Shown: piece by piece, positions 45,039-54,780 of the stretch
Layout: each line of letters opens with the position of its first letter
Numbering within the stretch: position 1 is the first letter of the stretch
DNA from: Glaciimonas immobilis
GTDB lineage: Bacteria; Pseudomonadota; Gammaproteobacteria; Burkholderiales; Burkholderiaceae_D
NCBI RefSeq assembly: GCF_011947285.1
Contig: NZ_JAAOZT010000012.1
Location: 248,001-312,000 of the forward strand
Direction: 5' to 3'
DNA length: 64,000 nt
The notes under the pieces: generated by a model
The model's input: only the letters and a program-made list of their open reading frames with translations
The model's database searches: none
What the model was told of the DNA's origin: nothing
Program-made: the position numbers and the translations under genes

Positions 45039-46622
45039 TTGACGACTCTTATAAACGGCGACATGCTGATTGGCCAAACGGCCGTGCACGGTACCGCAAC
45101 CCCATTTCACGCCATCAATCCAGCTTCCGGCGCGACAATCGAGCCCTCTTTCGGCACAGGTACACTAGCTGATGTACAACAAGCCTGCGCGTTGGCGGAG
45201 CAAGCTTTCGACGTTTACCGTGACACTTCACTTGAAGAACGGGCTGCTTTTCTAGAGCAAATTGCCCAGAATATTGTTGACATCGGTCCTGCTTTGATCG
45301 AACGCGCTATGCAAGAATCCGGCTTACCACAAGCGCGGCTGGAAGGTGAGCGCGGTCGCACGGTCGGACAATTGCGCCTGTTCGCCAAAGTAATACGCGA
45401 TGGCAACTGGTTGGCGACCGCACTTGACTCGGCATTGCCTGATCGCGCGCCACCGCGTCCTGATCTGCGTCTGCGCAAGATCGCCCTCGGGCCGGTCGTG
45501 GTCTTCGGTGCCAGCAACTTCCCGTTGGCGTTTTCAGTAGCTGGCGGCGATACCGCTTCCGCATTAGCAGCAGGTTGTCCTGTCATCGTCAAAGCGCACG
45601 GCGCGCATCCCGGCACATCCGAACTGGTCGCCAAAGCAGTGCAAGCGGCAGTCGCCAGTTGCAAATTGCCAGAAGGTGTATTTTCGATGTTGCATGGCGA
45701 CGGCCGCACCATCGGTCAGGCACTGGTCACGCATCCTGCTATCAAGGCAGTCGGTTTTACCGGTTCCCGCCAAGGTGGTCTGGCGCTGGTACGGAGCGCC
45801 GCGCAACGTGACGAACCGATTCCGGTGTATGCGGAAATGAGCAGTATCAACCCAATGTTTCTGCTGCCGGATGCAATGGCGCAAGGTGCCGCCAAGATCG
45901 GAAGCGGGTTCATCGACTCGCTCACCATGGGCGCCGGTCAGTTTTGCACCAATCCGGGCCTGGTGATTGCGATTGACGGCACTGATCTCGACACCTTTTG
46001 CGATGCAGCGGTTACCGCCCTGCAAGGAAAAGCCGCCAGTACCATGCTGACGCCAGGTATTCACGCAGCATTTAACGATGGTGTCAGTCGGTTGGCTGGC
46101 GCTTCGGGCGTCGCGCTATTGGCACGAGGTCAAACCGGTGCGAGCGCAAGCGCTGGTCAAGCTGGACTATTCGTGACGGATGCGGCGACATTTTTAGAGA
46201 ATCCCGCATTGGAGGAAGAAATTTTCGGCGCCAGTTCGCTCGTGATCAAATGCCGCGATATCGCCCAGTTCAAAGAAATCGCTGAGTATCTGGACGGACA
46301 ACTGACCGCCACCTTATTTCTGACCGAAAATGACAAGACCGCAGCGCAGGCCCTGCTACCGACGCTGGAACGTAAAGTTGGCCGTATTCTGGTCAACAAC
46401 TACCCAACCGGCGTGGAAGTATCGCATGCGATGGTGCATGGTGGCCCCTTCCCCGCTACCTCCGACAGTCGCGGCACTTCGGTCGGCGCTAGTGCAATTG
46501 AGCGCTTCCTGCGTCCGGTCAGCTATCAGGACTTACCGGCATGGCTATTACCGACAGCACTGCAAGATAATAATCCGCTCAATTTGTGGCGGTTGCGTGA
46601 CGGTGCATTGATGCAGGCTTAA
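45039..46622 (+). CDS. 2-oxoglutarate semialdehyde (2,5-dioxovalerate) dehydrogenase
   Basis: This 527-residue NADP-type aldehyde dehydrogenase has the catalytic cysteine Cys303 in GAGQFCTNPG and the general-base glutamate in YAEMSSINP. Cofactor-binding text is FGASNFPLAFSVAGGDTASALAAGCPVIVKAH. These sequences are typical of the ketoglutarate semialdehyde dehydrogenase group that ends hexarate and pentose pathways. The start is a TTG at 45039 with a strong AAGGAG seven bases upstream. It lies directly after kdgD and ends before a strong terminator. Confidence 0.92.
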   Translation: MTTLINGDMLIGQTAVHGTATPFHAINPASGATIEPSFGTGTLADVQQACALAEQAFDVYRDTSLEERAAFLEQIAQNIVDIGPALIERAMQESGLPQARLEGERGRTVGQLRLFAKVIRDGNWLATALDSALPDRAPPRPDLRLRKIALGPVVVFGASNFPLAFSVAGGDTASALAAGCPVIVKAHGAHPGTSELVAKAVQAAVASCKLPEGVFSMLHGDGRTIGQALVTHPAIKAVGFTGSRQGGLALVRSAAQRDEPIPVYAEMSSINPMFLLPDAMAQGAAKIGSGFIDSLTMGAGQFCTNPGLVIAIDGTDLDTFCDAAVTALQGKAASTMLTPGIHAAFNDGVSRLAGASGVALLARGQTGASASAGQAGLFVTDAATFLENPALEEEIFGASSLVIKCRDIAQFKEIAEYLDGQLTATLFLTENDKTAAQALLPTLERKVGRILVNNYPTGVEVSHAMVHGGPFPATSDSRGTSVGASAIERFLRPVSYQDLPAWLLPTALQDNNPLNLWRLRDGALMQA

Positions 46623-46998
46623 TGCCGAACAAACGCATTTTCATGGCAATATAAAACGCCCTTTTTTACTGCGTTACATAACGCGGTAAAAAAGGGAGAT
46701 GCTTCGTTGTACGCCTTGCGACGCTCTCGTTTACGGGAAGATTTTTTATTCCTTCACAGACTGTCCACGCTTTTCCTCCTTAATTTCCTCGCTGATTTCT
46801 TACCTGCCGGACCACGCCTTCAGGTCTCTGCTTAATAACGCCTGCGTATCTTATTGGCGGTTCTCCTGATTCGCCGCTTTGCAACCTTTAGGCGTTTCAA
46901 CGCTCAGGAAGTTATAATTTCCTTACGCGACACTGAGATCGTTAACCACGTGATGAATACCAGCAATTAACTATTGGTTTGTGAAAGAAGAAAGACGG
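46623..46998. other. Intergenic region after the hexarate operon
   Basis: The region holds the terminator at 46659-46696 and about 300 bases with no recognisable gene or repeat before the uncharacterised gene at 46999. In-frame GTG at 46981 is a possible longer start for that gene. Confidence 0.5.
46659..46696. terminator. Strong hairpin terminator after the semialdehyde dehydrogenase gene
   Basis: CCCTTTTTTAC and GTAAAAAAGGG arms flank an inner GCGTT-acat-AACGC stem, giving a near-perfect 38-base hairpin 37 bases past the stop codon. The A and T runs are inside the stem, so it could act in both directions. Confidence 0.75.
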
Positions 46999-47739
46999 AT
47001 GGCGATCATCGAATTACCTTTTCGGGCAACAACGGCGCAGGCCTGCCACTGGCTGGCGCAACACACCGGCACGCCGTGGACCTTGGCGCGCTTGATAGAG
47101 AGCGGCTTGACTCCCTACGTATGGCTAGACTATGACGCTGATTATGCAGCACTCTTTGGCGATGCCAACGGTGGTTATGCGGCGCCGATATTTTTTGAAG
47201 GCGACACCCAGCGGCTCGCTGCCGGTAGCGAAGATGTGCTCATCACGATGACTAAAGACGTCTATCGCATCGTGACCCAACTCAAGCCGCCCGGCTTTCG
47301 CAGGGCGTTGGATGAACTACGTTTTTTGAAGAAGGATCTGGAGCGCCACGCCAGCAAACTCAAACGGGAAGCCGAAGCGGAAGTTCAAGCTGAAATTCAG
47401 GCCCGGCAAGAACCAGCCGACGTTGAAGGTGCAAAAGAATCGCAGACGGGGATTAATAAAGAACAGGTATTGATAGCGTTCGCGCGCCTCGTCAAAATTG
47501 ATCTGGCGCAGGCCCTTGATGCTGGCGGCGGAATATTTGGTGATGAGGGGTCGAGGGTTAAAGGCAGTACAAAAAAAGCAAAAAATAAAATCGTCTGGAA
47601 TCCCGTTACGTTAGCATTGGGCTTAAATGACGTTTATCGGGTGCCATTGCCACATCTGAAACGCGCCTTTAGTTCGCATGAATTTTTGGATGCATGGGCC
47701 GCGGAATGGCACAAGACGATGGCACTGCTAGGTAAATAA
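46999..47739 (+). CDS. Uncharacterised protein
   Basis: I do not recognise this 246-residue protein. It begins MAIIELPFRATTAQACHWLAQHTGTPWTLARLIESGLTPYVWLDYD, a stretch that could be a small helical DNA-binding-like fold. A charged coiled-coil-like helix spans about 100-140 (LRFLKKDLERHASKLKREAEAEVQAEIQARQ), then a Lys-rich linker. The C-terminal helical segment is VYRVPLPHLKRAFSSHEFLDAWAAEWHKTM. No signal peptide or membrane helix is seen. The ATG at 46999 is used; a GTG six codons earlier is possible. It stands alone between the hexarate and secretion loci. Similar architectures occur in mobile-element-type hypothetical proteins, but nothing mobile is nearby. Confidence 0.7.
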   Translation: MAIIELPFRATTAQACHWLAQHTGTPWTLARLIESGLTPYVWLDYDADYAALFGDANGGYAAPIFFEGDTQRLAAGSEDVLITMTKDVYRIVTQLKPPGFRRALDELRFLKKDLERHASKLKREAEAEVQAEIQARQEPADVEGAKESQTGINKEQVLIAFARLVKIDLAQALDAGGGIFGDEGSRVKGSTKKAKNKIVWNPVTLALGLNDVYRVPLPHLKRAFSSHEFLDAWAAEWHKTMALLGK

Positions 47740-47775
47740 GACTAATGCGTAAGATTAATGCGTAAGATTACTGCA
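47737..47775. repeat. 13-base tandem repeats at a gene end
   Basis: Three consecutive copies close to TAAGATTAATGCG begin exactly at the TAA stop of the uncharacterised gene. Copies one and two differ at one base; the third differs at two. Such arrays arise by replication slippage; no function is apparent. Confidence 0.75.
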
Positions 47776-47847
47776 AGATGCATTAAGCCAAAAGGTCAAG
47801 GGCATGAGGCCTTTACCGATAGGCCCACCTGTGATTGCTGCGCCCGC

Positions 47848-48360
47848 TTACTGGTTGTGTGTTTCCGAGCCTGGCGGTGGTAACGGTGCTGGTGTGATCA
47901 ATTCTAACTTTGGCGTGGTGTCTTCTGGCAGCATTACGCGCTGTAAAATACCGCCTTTGGATAGCAGAACAAAGTTAGGATGCACTTCCTTGATAACGAT
48001 CCCGGGCAGCAGTTCTTTGCCCTGCATGACCGCTTGTGCTGGCTTGCCGTCGGCGCTAAGAATGGCGACACTTTCTCCCACTTTTTTTGAAACCACTACG
48101 CCTGTCAATTGGTAATTGCTGACGACCGTTACTGCGCCCTGCGCGCCAAACAGGCCGACTGCCTGACTAATATCTACCGGTGCCACGTCAACTGGTGGAG
48201 GCGCGGCGATTGTACGTACCGGTGGTTTGAGCAGCTGCATCGTCCAGTACGCGCCGCATGCGCATAGCAGCATAAATAAGACCAGACTAACTAAACCGGG
48301 CAAACGCGTGGGATGGCGGCGTAACGCGTTGCCGACGCTGCCGTTAAAATATTTTGCCAT
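47848..48360 (-). CDS. gspC: Type II secretion protein GspC
   Basis: This 170-residue inner-membrane protein has one N-terminal helix (about 20-42) and a periplasmic homology region (ISQAVGLFG..., YQLTGVVVSKKVGESVAILSADGKPAQAVMQGKELLPGIVIKEVHPNFVLL). GspC links the inner-membrane platform to the GspD secretin. It is short and lacks a PDZ domain; the end is a proline-rich tail. It is the last gene of the operon, 36 bases after gspF. Confidence 0.88.
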   Translation of the reverse strand: MAKYFNGSVGNALRRHPTRLPGLVSLVLFMLLCACGAYWTMQLLKPPVRTIAAPPPVDVAPVDISQAVGLFGAQGAVTVVSNYQLTGVVVSKKVGESVAILSADGKPAQAVMQGKELLPGIVIKEVHPNFVLLSKGGILQRVMLPEDTTPKLELITPAPLPPPGSETHNQ

Positions 48361-48396
48361 GTGGCGATCCTTAATTGAACTAACGTAATAATTGAA

Positions 48397-49617
48397 CTAG
48401 CGTACTAACTGGTTGATTTCAATAATCGGCATCAGCACAGCTAACACGATCAACAAAACGACGACGCCCATCGCCAGAATCAAAGCGGGCTCAAGCAGTC
48501 CAGCAATCGTCATTGCCCGTCGCTCCAGATCTTGCTCCTGCGCGCTGGCCGCACGATCGAGCATTGCTGGCAGTTCACCAGTGGCCTCCCCGGCGCGAAT
48601 CATGTGAATCAGCATCGGCGGAAAATGCTTGTGGCGTGCCAGTGCCTGCGCAAGCCCAACGCCCTCGCTCACGCTGGCTGCGGCGGTGTCGACTTGCTGG
48701 CGCATGGCGACGTTGGATAACGTATCGCGACTGGTTTGCAGCGCCTTTAAAATCGGTACGCCGGAACCTGTCGTAATCGCCAGCGTGCTGGCAAAGCGCG
48801 ATGTATTCAGACTGCGCTCGAATTTGCCGTACAACGGCGCGCGGAGTAGCCAGGTGTGCCAACGCATTTTAGTCGCCGGATTTTTGAGTGCTGCGCGCCA
48901 GCCGTAGAATAATGCGATGACGGCTACCAGTACCATCCAGCCGTAATGCCGCACGAAGTCGGAGGTCGCCAGCATCAGCACTGTCAGCAGCGGTAACTTT
49001 TGTTTGGTATTGGCAAAGACTGCAACAATCTGCGGCACTACATACGTCAGCAAAAAAATCACTATCACAAACGCGACCACGGTAACAATGGCCGGATAAG
49101 TAAATGCCAGCTTGACCTTTTGCACCAGCGCATTGCGGCGCTCGATGTAATCCGCCAGCCGCGACAAGACCCGCGATAGTTGCCCGATTTGCTCACCCGA
49201 GGCGACCAATGCGCGATAGATGTCGGCGAAGTCGCGGGGATGCGCAGCCAGCGCCGCCGACAGCGATGCGCCGCCAGTGACGTCGGAACGTATTGAGGCG
49301 ATCAGATCGCGTTGATAGGTGCGCTCGGCCTGCTCCAGCAATGCAGTTAAGGCTTGCTCCAGGGGTAGTCCCGCCTCTAACAGACTGGCGAGCTGGCGCG
49401 TAAACAAGGCGATCTCTGTTGTGGAAAGATGTTCGGCAAACCCGCGCCGCTGAAGGTTGCCAGCGGCATCGGTTTGCTGCGCAATCGCTTCTACCAGAAG
49501 TGGTAACAAACCCTGTGCGCGCAAATCCACGCGTGCCGCCTTGGCGCTATCGGCGTTGAGCACGCCTTTGGTTGTACTGCCAACCGCATCGACTGCTTCA
49601 TAACGAAATGCTGGCAC
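48397..49617 (-). CDS. gspF: Type II secretion platform protein GspF
   Basis: This 406-residue polytopic protein has two GspF domains (about 72-195 and 275-395) and three membrane segments. Typical text is MPAFRYEAVDAVGSTTKGVL, FTRQLASLLEAGLPLEQALTALLEQA and EPALILAMGVVVLLIVLAVLMPIIEINQLV. GspF is the inner-membrane platform on which GspE acts. It begins 5 bases after gspE. Confidence 0.93.
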   Translation of the reverse strand: MPAFRYEAVDAVGSTTKGVLNADSAKAARVDLRAQGLLPLLVEAIAQQTDAAGNLQRRGFAEHLSTTEIALFTRQLASLLEAGLPLEQALTALLEQAERTYQRDLIASIRSDVTGGASLSAALAAHPRDFADIYRALVASGEQIGQLSRVLSRLADYIERRNALVQKVKLAFTYPAIVTVVAFVIVIFLLTYVVPQIVAVFANTKQKLPLLTVLMLATSDFVRHYGWMVLVAVIALFYGWRAALKNPATKMRWHTWLLRAPLYGKFERSLNTSRFASTLAITTGSGVPILKALQTSRDTLSNVAMRQQVDTAAASVSEGVGLAQALARHKHFPPMLIHMIRAGEATGELPAMLDRAASAQEQDLERRAMTIAGLLEPALILAMGVVVLLIVLAVLMPIIEINQLVR

Positions 49618-49622
49618 GCTAC

Positions 49623-51065
49623 CTACTCCTTGGTTACACGCAACAATTCGGCTTGTGTGGTGGTACCGTCAAGCAGCCAGCGATCACCGTCGGCGCGCAT
49701 GGTATGCATGCCATCGCGCTGCGCAATTTGCTGGATCTCTGCCTCCGATGCACGATTATGAATCAACGCCTGAATCTCATCCGTGGCGAGCAGCAACTCA
49801 TAGACGCCAACACGCCCCTGATAACCGGTGTGACCGCATTGCTCGCAACCAACCGCCTGCCATTGCTGACCGTCGTGATGGCGACAATGGGTACAGAGTT
49901 TGCGCACCAGTCTTTGCGCGACGACACCGAGCAAAGAGGAAGATAACAAAAACGGCTCGATCCCCATATCCAGCAGGCGCGTCACGGCGGCGGCTGAGTC
50001 GTTGGTATGCAATGTGGCCAGCACCAGATGTCCGGTTAATGATGCCTGCACTGCTATCTGAGCAGTTTCCAGATCGCGGATTTCACCGATCATGATAACG
50101 TCCGGATCTTGCCGCAGAATTGCACGCAGTGCTTTGGCAAAGCTCATGTCGATGCGTGCATTCACTTGGGTCTGACCGACGCCCGCTAACTCATACTCAA
50201 TCGGATCTTCGACCGTGAGGATGTTGACGCTACTGGTATTGAGCTGTGTCAGTGCGGCATACAACGTGGTGGTTTTGCCCGAGCCGGTCGGCCCGGTCAC
50301 TAATACAATGCCATGGGGTTGCGAGATCAAACGACCGAACTCTTGCTGCATTGCATGGTTCATACCGAGATGTTCAAGGTCGAGTCGACCCGCTTCCTTA
50401 TCCAGCAAACGCAGTACTGCGCGCTCGCCATGGCCGGTGGGAAGCGTCGATACGCGCACATCGACTGGCTTGCCGCCAACCCGCAACGTAATTCGACCAT
50501 CTTGCGGCAAACGCTTTTCTGCAATATCCAGTTGCGCCATGATCTTGATACGCGAAATCAAGGCGGCGTGGATCGCTTTTTTGGGCCGCACTACGTCGCG
50601 CAGATTGCCATCGATGCGAAAGCGTACGACTGAAATTTGTTCGAACGGCTCGATATGAATATCCGATGCGCCTTCACGCAAGGCCTGTGTCAACAAAGCG
50701 TTGATCATGCGGATCACAGGCGCGTCATCAGCCGCTTCCAGCAAGTCTTTGATCGCTGGCATATCCTGCATCAGTTTGGCGAGGTCAAGATCGGATTCAA
50801 ACTCATCCACGACCTGTGCCGCATCGCCGCCAGAGCCTGCGTACGCTTTGGCAATTGCGGCTTCCAGCTGATCAAACGGCATGGTGCGTAATCGGATCGG
50901 ACCAAACAAACGCCCTACTTCTGCAATCGCACTCGCCTGCGTTTTGTCGGAGACCGACAGCTCAAGCGCGCCAGCCATCCCGTCCGGGCGATGCGCTAGC
51001 AAGGAAAACTTGCGGGCAAAAGCGTAGGGCAACAGGCGCGCGTCGGAGGTGACTAGCTCGCTCAT
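49623..51065 (-). CDS. gspE: Type II secretion ATPase GspE
   Basis: This 480-residue ATPase drives pseudopilus assembly. Walker A GPTGSGKTTTLYAAL is at about 257-270, Asp box TVEDPIEYEL, Walker B RQDPDVIMIGEIRD and His box ATLHTNDSAAAVTRL. The C-terminal zinc-binding loop has two CxxC pairs (KLCTHCRHH and GCEQCGHTG). The start overlaps the gspD stop by 4 bases. Confidence 0.95.
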   Translation of the reverse strand: MSELVTSDARLLPYAFARKFSLLAHRPDGMAGALELSVSDKTQASAIAEVGRLFGPIRLRTMPFDQLEAAIAKAYAGSGGDAAQVVDEFESDLDLAKLMQDMPAIKDLLEAADDAPVIRMINALLTQALREGASDIHIEPFEQISVVRFRIDGNLRDVVRPKKAIHAALISRIKIMAQLDIAEKRLPQDGRITLRVGGKPVDVRVSTLPTGHGERAVLRLLDKEAGRLDLEHLGMNHAMQQEFGRLISQPHGIVLVTGPTGSGKTTTLYAALTQLNTSSVNILTVEDPIEYELAGVGQTQVNARIDMSFAKALRAILRQDPDVIMIGEIRDLETAQIAVQASLTGHLVLATLHTNDSAAAVTRLLDMGIEPFLLSSSLLGVVAQRLVRKLCTHCRHHDGQQWQAVGCEQCGHTGYQGRVGVYELLLATDEIQALIHNRASEAEIQQIAQRDGMHTMRADGDRWLLDGTTTQAELLRVTKE

Positions 51066-53371
51066 GGCGTACGGTCCATGACTGGTTCCGGGGAAGTGAC
51101 AACTGGCGCAGGCTGAGGTGACTGTGGTGACTGTGGTGGAAGAGTTAAGGTCGGCACGCCTTGCGCAGAAAGACGCATGAACGGCCCGCCCTGATCCTGC
51201 GCTGGCACGACTGCTGATCCAAAATCCATCAACAGACTTTTTTCTGGCTCTGCTTCGATCTGCGCCTGTCGGATGTAATCGTAACGGTTCGCCACGACGG
51301 TACCGCTTTGTTCTTTATTGCGAACGACCGTTGGTCGCAGGAAAATCATCAGATTGGTCTTGGCTCTGGCACCGCTTTGATATTTAAAAAAATTGCCAAT
51401 AAACGGTAGATCGCCCAGCAACGGCACCTTCTGCACAGAGCTCGACTTGTTGTCTCCAATCAGTCCGCCCAGCACAATGATCTCGCCATCGTCCATTACT
51501 ACATTGGTGTCGAGTGAACGCTTGTTAGTCGTCAGTCCGGCAGAATTGTTCAGGCTGGCGGGATCAACGCTGGATACTTCTTGCGATATCTCCATACGCA
51601 CGGTGCCACCTTCCGAAATGTGCGGTCTCACGCGCAATGCAACACCGACATCTTTACGTTCAATGGTCTGAAATGGATTCTGGGCTGCGCCGCCAGAATT
51701 TGGCACGTACGAACCCGTGATGAAAGGAACGTTTTGACCGACGATGATCTTTGCTTCTTCGTTGTCCAGGGTCAATAAGTTGGGCATCGACAGCACGCTG
51801 CTACCATCTTTTCCGTCGAGCGCATGGGCCAGCGCACCTAACCCAATTTTGCCTGCAATCTGGCGAAAGATGCCGATGGTCAAGCCGTTACCTGGTGTCT
51901 GCACGGACCCACCGGTCCTTAGTCCCAGTGCCTGATTGATGATGTTGTCACCGCCAGAACTGAAGCTGGTACCGCCGGCAACGCGATATGCGCTGGTACT
52001 GTTGCCGCTTAACCCTAGCCATTGCACGCCCAATTGCGCGCTCAGCTTGTCCGTAACTTCAACGATCAATGCTTCCACGTAGACCTGCGCACGACGGGTA
52101 TCTAACTGATCGATGACGCCGCGTAAATTGCGGTACACCGGTTCGCTGGCGGTAATGATCAGCGTATTGGTTGTTTCGTCCGCCTGTATGAACCCGGCGG
52201 AGTGCCCATCCGATGACTGTGAGGATGTACCGACGCTGCCGGAATTCCCGGATGCAGACGTGGCAGCGGTACCGCCCGTTGACGTCTGTAGCATCCCGCC
52301 CGGCGGTGTCGCTGCCGTGGAAGCCGTGGCATTGGGCGCCGCTGTCGTATCCTGCGACACCATATTGCGCAGCGTCCGGGCCAGTTTTGCGGCGTCTGCA
52401 TTACGCAAATAGACAACGTGCACGTTACCTACCTGCGCAGTCGGTTGGTCGAGTTTAGCGATCAGGGATTTGGCCAAATTGGCGCGCCCGTTTGACGGTG
52501 CACGCAGAATGACCGAATTAGTTCTTGAGTCAGCGAGAATAACAATCCGACCATTGTCGCTGCCGCCAGCGCTCGAGCCGCTGTCCAGCAGCTTGCTGGC
52601 CATCACGGCAATATCGCTGGCAACCGCGTAACGGATCGGGATCACGTCCAGATCGCTTACCGCAGGCACGTCCATTGCAGCGATCATTTTACCGAGACGC
52701 TGTAGATTCTCGGCATAGTCGGTAACGATCAATGTGTTGTTGCCGGGATTCGCATTGATCGTATTATTTGGTGAAATCAGCGGTCGCAGCACTGGCAAAA
52801 TATTGATCGCCGATTCATAGTTCAACGTAAAAATACGGGTTGCCATCTGGTCGCCACGAATGGGACCGTTGGTGCCGGTAACGCCATTGGTGCCAGCCGC
52901 AAGTTGCAACTTGGCATCCGCCTCTGGTACCACTTTGGCAAAACCATCACCGCGCACTACCACATAACCTTGCAGGCGCAGCGTTGACGCGAGTAAATCA
53001 AACGCGTCCGATTTGGTCAACGGTTTCTCTGAAACTAGATTGACCGTTCCCTTTACGCGCGGATCAATGATGAACGTAGTGTTGGTGTATTGGCCGACAG
53101 CCTTGATCACCGATACGATGTCGGCGCCAACAAAATTCATCGCAGCTTGCTCACTATTGCCGCCCACGGCTTTGCTTGCACCCTTACTTATAGCGGTTTC
53201 GCGCGTACTACCGCTGCCGCTACCACCGGCCATCCCGGGCGCGGCCATCGCAGGTTGTGTTGTGGTAATCGCGACACAGGTCATTAGCGCAATGACCGCA
53301 GCAGTGCGCCGGCTCGGGATATCGAAGGTGGAACGTATTGCAGGACCCATTGTGTGCATTGTATTTTTCAT
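51062..53371 (-). CDS. gspD: Type II secretion secretin GspD
   Basis: This 769-residue outer-membrane secretin has a signal peptide (ending TTQPAMA-AP). The periplasmic N0-N3 domains span about 75-440 (FVGADIVSVIKAVGQYTNTTFIIDPRVKGTVNLVSEKPL; IPIRYAVASDIAVMASKLL; VHVVYLRNADAAKLARTLRNM). The C-terminal secretin domain has VLSMPNLLTLDNEEAKIIVGQNVPF and GEIIVLGGLIGDN. A Gly/Ser/Thr/Ala-rich insertion of about 50 residues lies in N3. It ends in a proline-rich tail after the S-like domain. It overlaps gspE and gspN by 4 bases each. Confidence 0.95.
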   Translation of the reverse strand: MKNTMHTMGPAIRSTFDIPSRRTAAVIALMTCVAITTTQPAMAAPGMAGGSGSGSTRETAISKGASKAVGGNSEQAAMNFVGADIVSVIKAVGQYTNTTFIIDPRVKGTVNLVSEKPLTKSDAFDLLASTLRLQGYVVVRGDGFAKVVPEADAKLQLAAGTNGVTGTNGPIRGDQMATRIFTLNYESAINILPVLRPLISPNNTINANPGNNTLIVTDYAENLQRLGKMIAAMDVPAVSDLDVIPIRYAVASDIAVMASKLLDSGSSAGGSDNGRIVILADSRTNSVILRAPSNGRANLAKSLIAKLDQPTAQVGNVHVVYLRNADAAKLARTLRNMVSQDTTAAPNATASTAATPPGGMLQTSTGGTAATSASGNSGSVGTSSQSSDGHSAGFIQADETTNTLIITASEPVYRNLRGVIDQLDTRRAQVYVEALIVEVTDKLSAQLGVQWLGLSGNSTSAYRVAGGTSFSSGGDNIINQALGLRTGGSVQTPGNGLTIGIFRQIAGKIGLGALAHALDGKDGSSVLSMPNLLTLDNEEAKIIVGQNVPFITGSYVPNSGGAAQNPFQTIERKDVGVALRVRPHISEGGTVRMEISQEVSSVDPASLNNSAGLTTNKRSLDTNVVMDDGEIIVLGGLIGDNKSSSVQKVPLLGDLPFIGNFFKYQSGARAKTNLMIFLRPTVVRNKEQSGTVVANRYDYIRQAQIEAEPEKSLLMDFGSAVVPAQDQGGPFMRLSAQGVPTLTLPPQSPQSPQPAPVVTSPEPVMDRTP

Positions 53372-54162
53372 GATGTAAATTCTAGTCCGATAACATTTTT
53401 ACCATTCACCCGACGCGACTGACCCAGTAAGCTCAGTAAGCCAGCTAACCTATCCTCTTGCCCTGCCGCGGCCTCTGCTGTTCCAGAAAACTGGAAATGA
53501 CCCTGACCCACAGTGCCACCACCATTTAATACAAGCGATCCACTCAAGGTCTGTAACGTCAATCCCGCCCGCTCACCTCGCCAGTCCAGTTGCATCCGAT
53601 AACTTCCCAATGGATTAAGTGGCGTCAGGCGGGTTTCTATTCCCCGCATATCCAGCGTCATCGCACCAAAACAATTGATACCAGTGGTCCCATCAGTGCG
53701 GCGCTCTAACCGCATCAACACCCAGCTCAACAGCAGCTTTCCTGTCGGCTGCAAGGTATTTAACGGCGCACCCAATGCCACCAGTCGCTCGGCTGGCAAT
53801 AGCAAACTACCGGGGCTGATCGTCCAGCTATACCAGTTACCGAGAACGCTGACGGGCTGCGCCAACACCTGCGTGTTTTCTATCGTTGCCTTCGTGCGTC
53901 CCAACAATATCAGTGGAGAAAGGTGCCAGCTAAAGCGTCCGGGTAATAGAGACATCACAGCGTCTTTGCCGCTCGGTGCTGCACCCAAGAATGCAGAGCC
54001 GTTCCATAATGAGCCTTGTGCATCGCCCAGAGTAATGCGGCCCCCAGTGCTACGTTCTACCAGCGGTGCCAACCACGCGGCTGGCAAAAAAGCCGATACG
54101 GTTAACAGCACGCTTAGCACCGCAGCGCTCACCCATATGCATCCAGTAGTAAATGGCCGCAT
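53368..54162 (-). CDS. gspN: Type II secretion protein GspN
   Basis: This 264-residue accessory protein has an N-terminal membrane anchor or signal (about 8-28) and typical GspN text: LAPLVERSTGGRITLGDAQGSLWNGSAFLG and LNPLGSYRMQLDWRGERAGLTLQTLSGSLVLNGGG. GspN is present in only some systems and is not always essential. It lies between gspM and gspD. Confidence 0.88.
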   Translation of the reverse strand: MRPFTTGCIWVSAAVLSVLLTVSAFLPAAWLAPLVERSTGGRITLGDAQGSLWNGSAFLGAAPSGKDAVMSLLPGRFSWHLSPLILLGRTKATIENTQVLAQPVSVLGNWYSWTISPGSLLLPAERLVALGAPLNTLQPTGKLLLSWVLMRLERRTDGTTGINCFGAMTLDMRGIETRLTPLNPLGSYRMQLDWRGERAGLTLQTLSGSLVLNGGGTVGQGHFQFSGTAEAAAGQEDRLAGLLSLLGQSRRVNGKNVIGLEFTS

Positions 54163-54237
54163 TACGCTCCCATCGACTGGATTTTAGCGGCAGTGGCAAT
54201 GATAGCCACTGCATGCATAAAATTGATGGCTCGCAAA

Positions 54238-54780
54238 CTATTGCTCATGGTGTTGCTGCAACAAAGTGATCGTGGCATTTACGCTGTCCGATTGTACGTC
54301 CCGACCGCTTGACGCGTTGACGTTAGCTTCACTTACCTGCCAATGGGCGTTCTTTTGTGCATCGTTAAGCCAGTCAAATAAAGCCGCGAATGCTACGCCT
54401 GAGAACTGTACCTTGGCGGTCTCGCCATTGACGATCACACTCTGCGGATTTAGCCCTTTGCTTTTGATCGATGCTTCAAGAGTATCCTTACTTAATGGCA
54501 ATATATTTGCCGAAGCCTGACGCGCAGGCAGTGCAGCGGCCTTTGCTATCAGCGCCTGTAGTTCGGCAGATTGCTGGTGCAAAGTCGGTAACTCTTTTTG
54601 TAAGCGCGTTCGTCCTTGCCGGGCGGGATCTACAAATGTCAGATAAACGAGGGCGACAACAATGAACACTATTAGAGAGGTGAGCAAGCGACGCTCACTC
54701 CGATTCCGCTGGGCCCAAAACGAACCTAGCGACGCCTGCAATTTTCCGATTGTCGGATGTTTTGAACTGGAGGTCGACAT
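54238..54780 (-). CDS. gspM: Type II secretion protein GspM
   Basis: This 180-residue bitopic inner-membrane protein has its helix at about 30-50 and a periplasmic domain (LKGLNPQSVIV-type text SIKSKGLNPQSVIVNGETAKVQFSGVAFAALFDWLNDAQ). It partners GspL in the platform. The start codon overlaps the gspL stop by one base. Confidence 0.9.
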   Translation of the reverse strand: MSTSSSKHPTIGKLQASLGSFWAQRNRSERRLLTSLIVFIVVALVYLTFVDPARQGRTRLQKELPTLHQQSAELQALIAKAAALPARQASANILPLSKDTLEASIKSKGLNPQSVIVNGETAKVQFSGVAFAALFDWLNDAQKNAHWQVSEANVNASSGRDVQSDSVNATITLLQQHHEQ

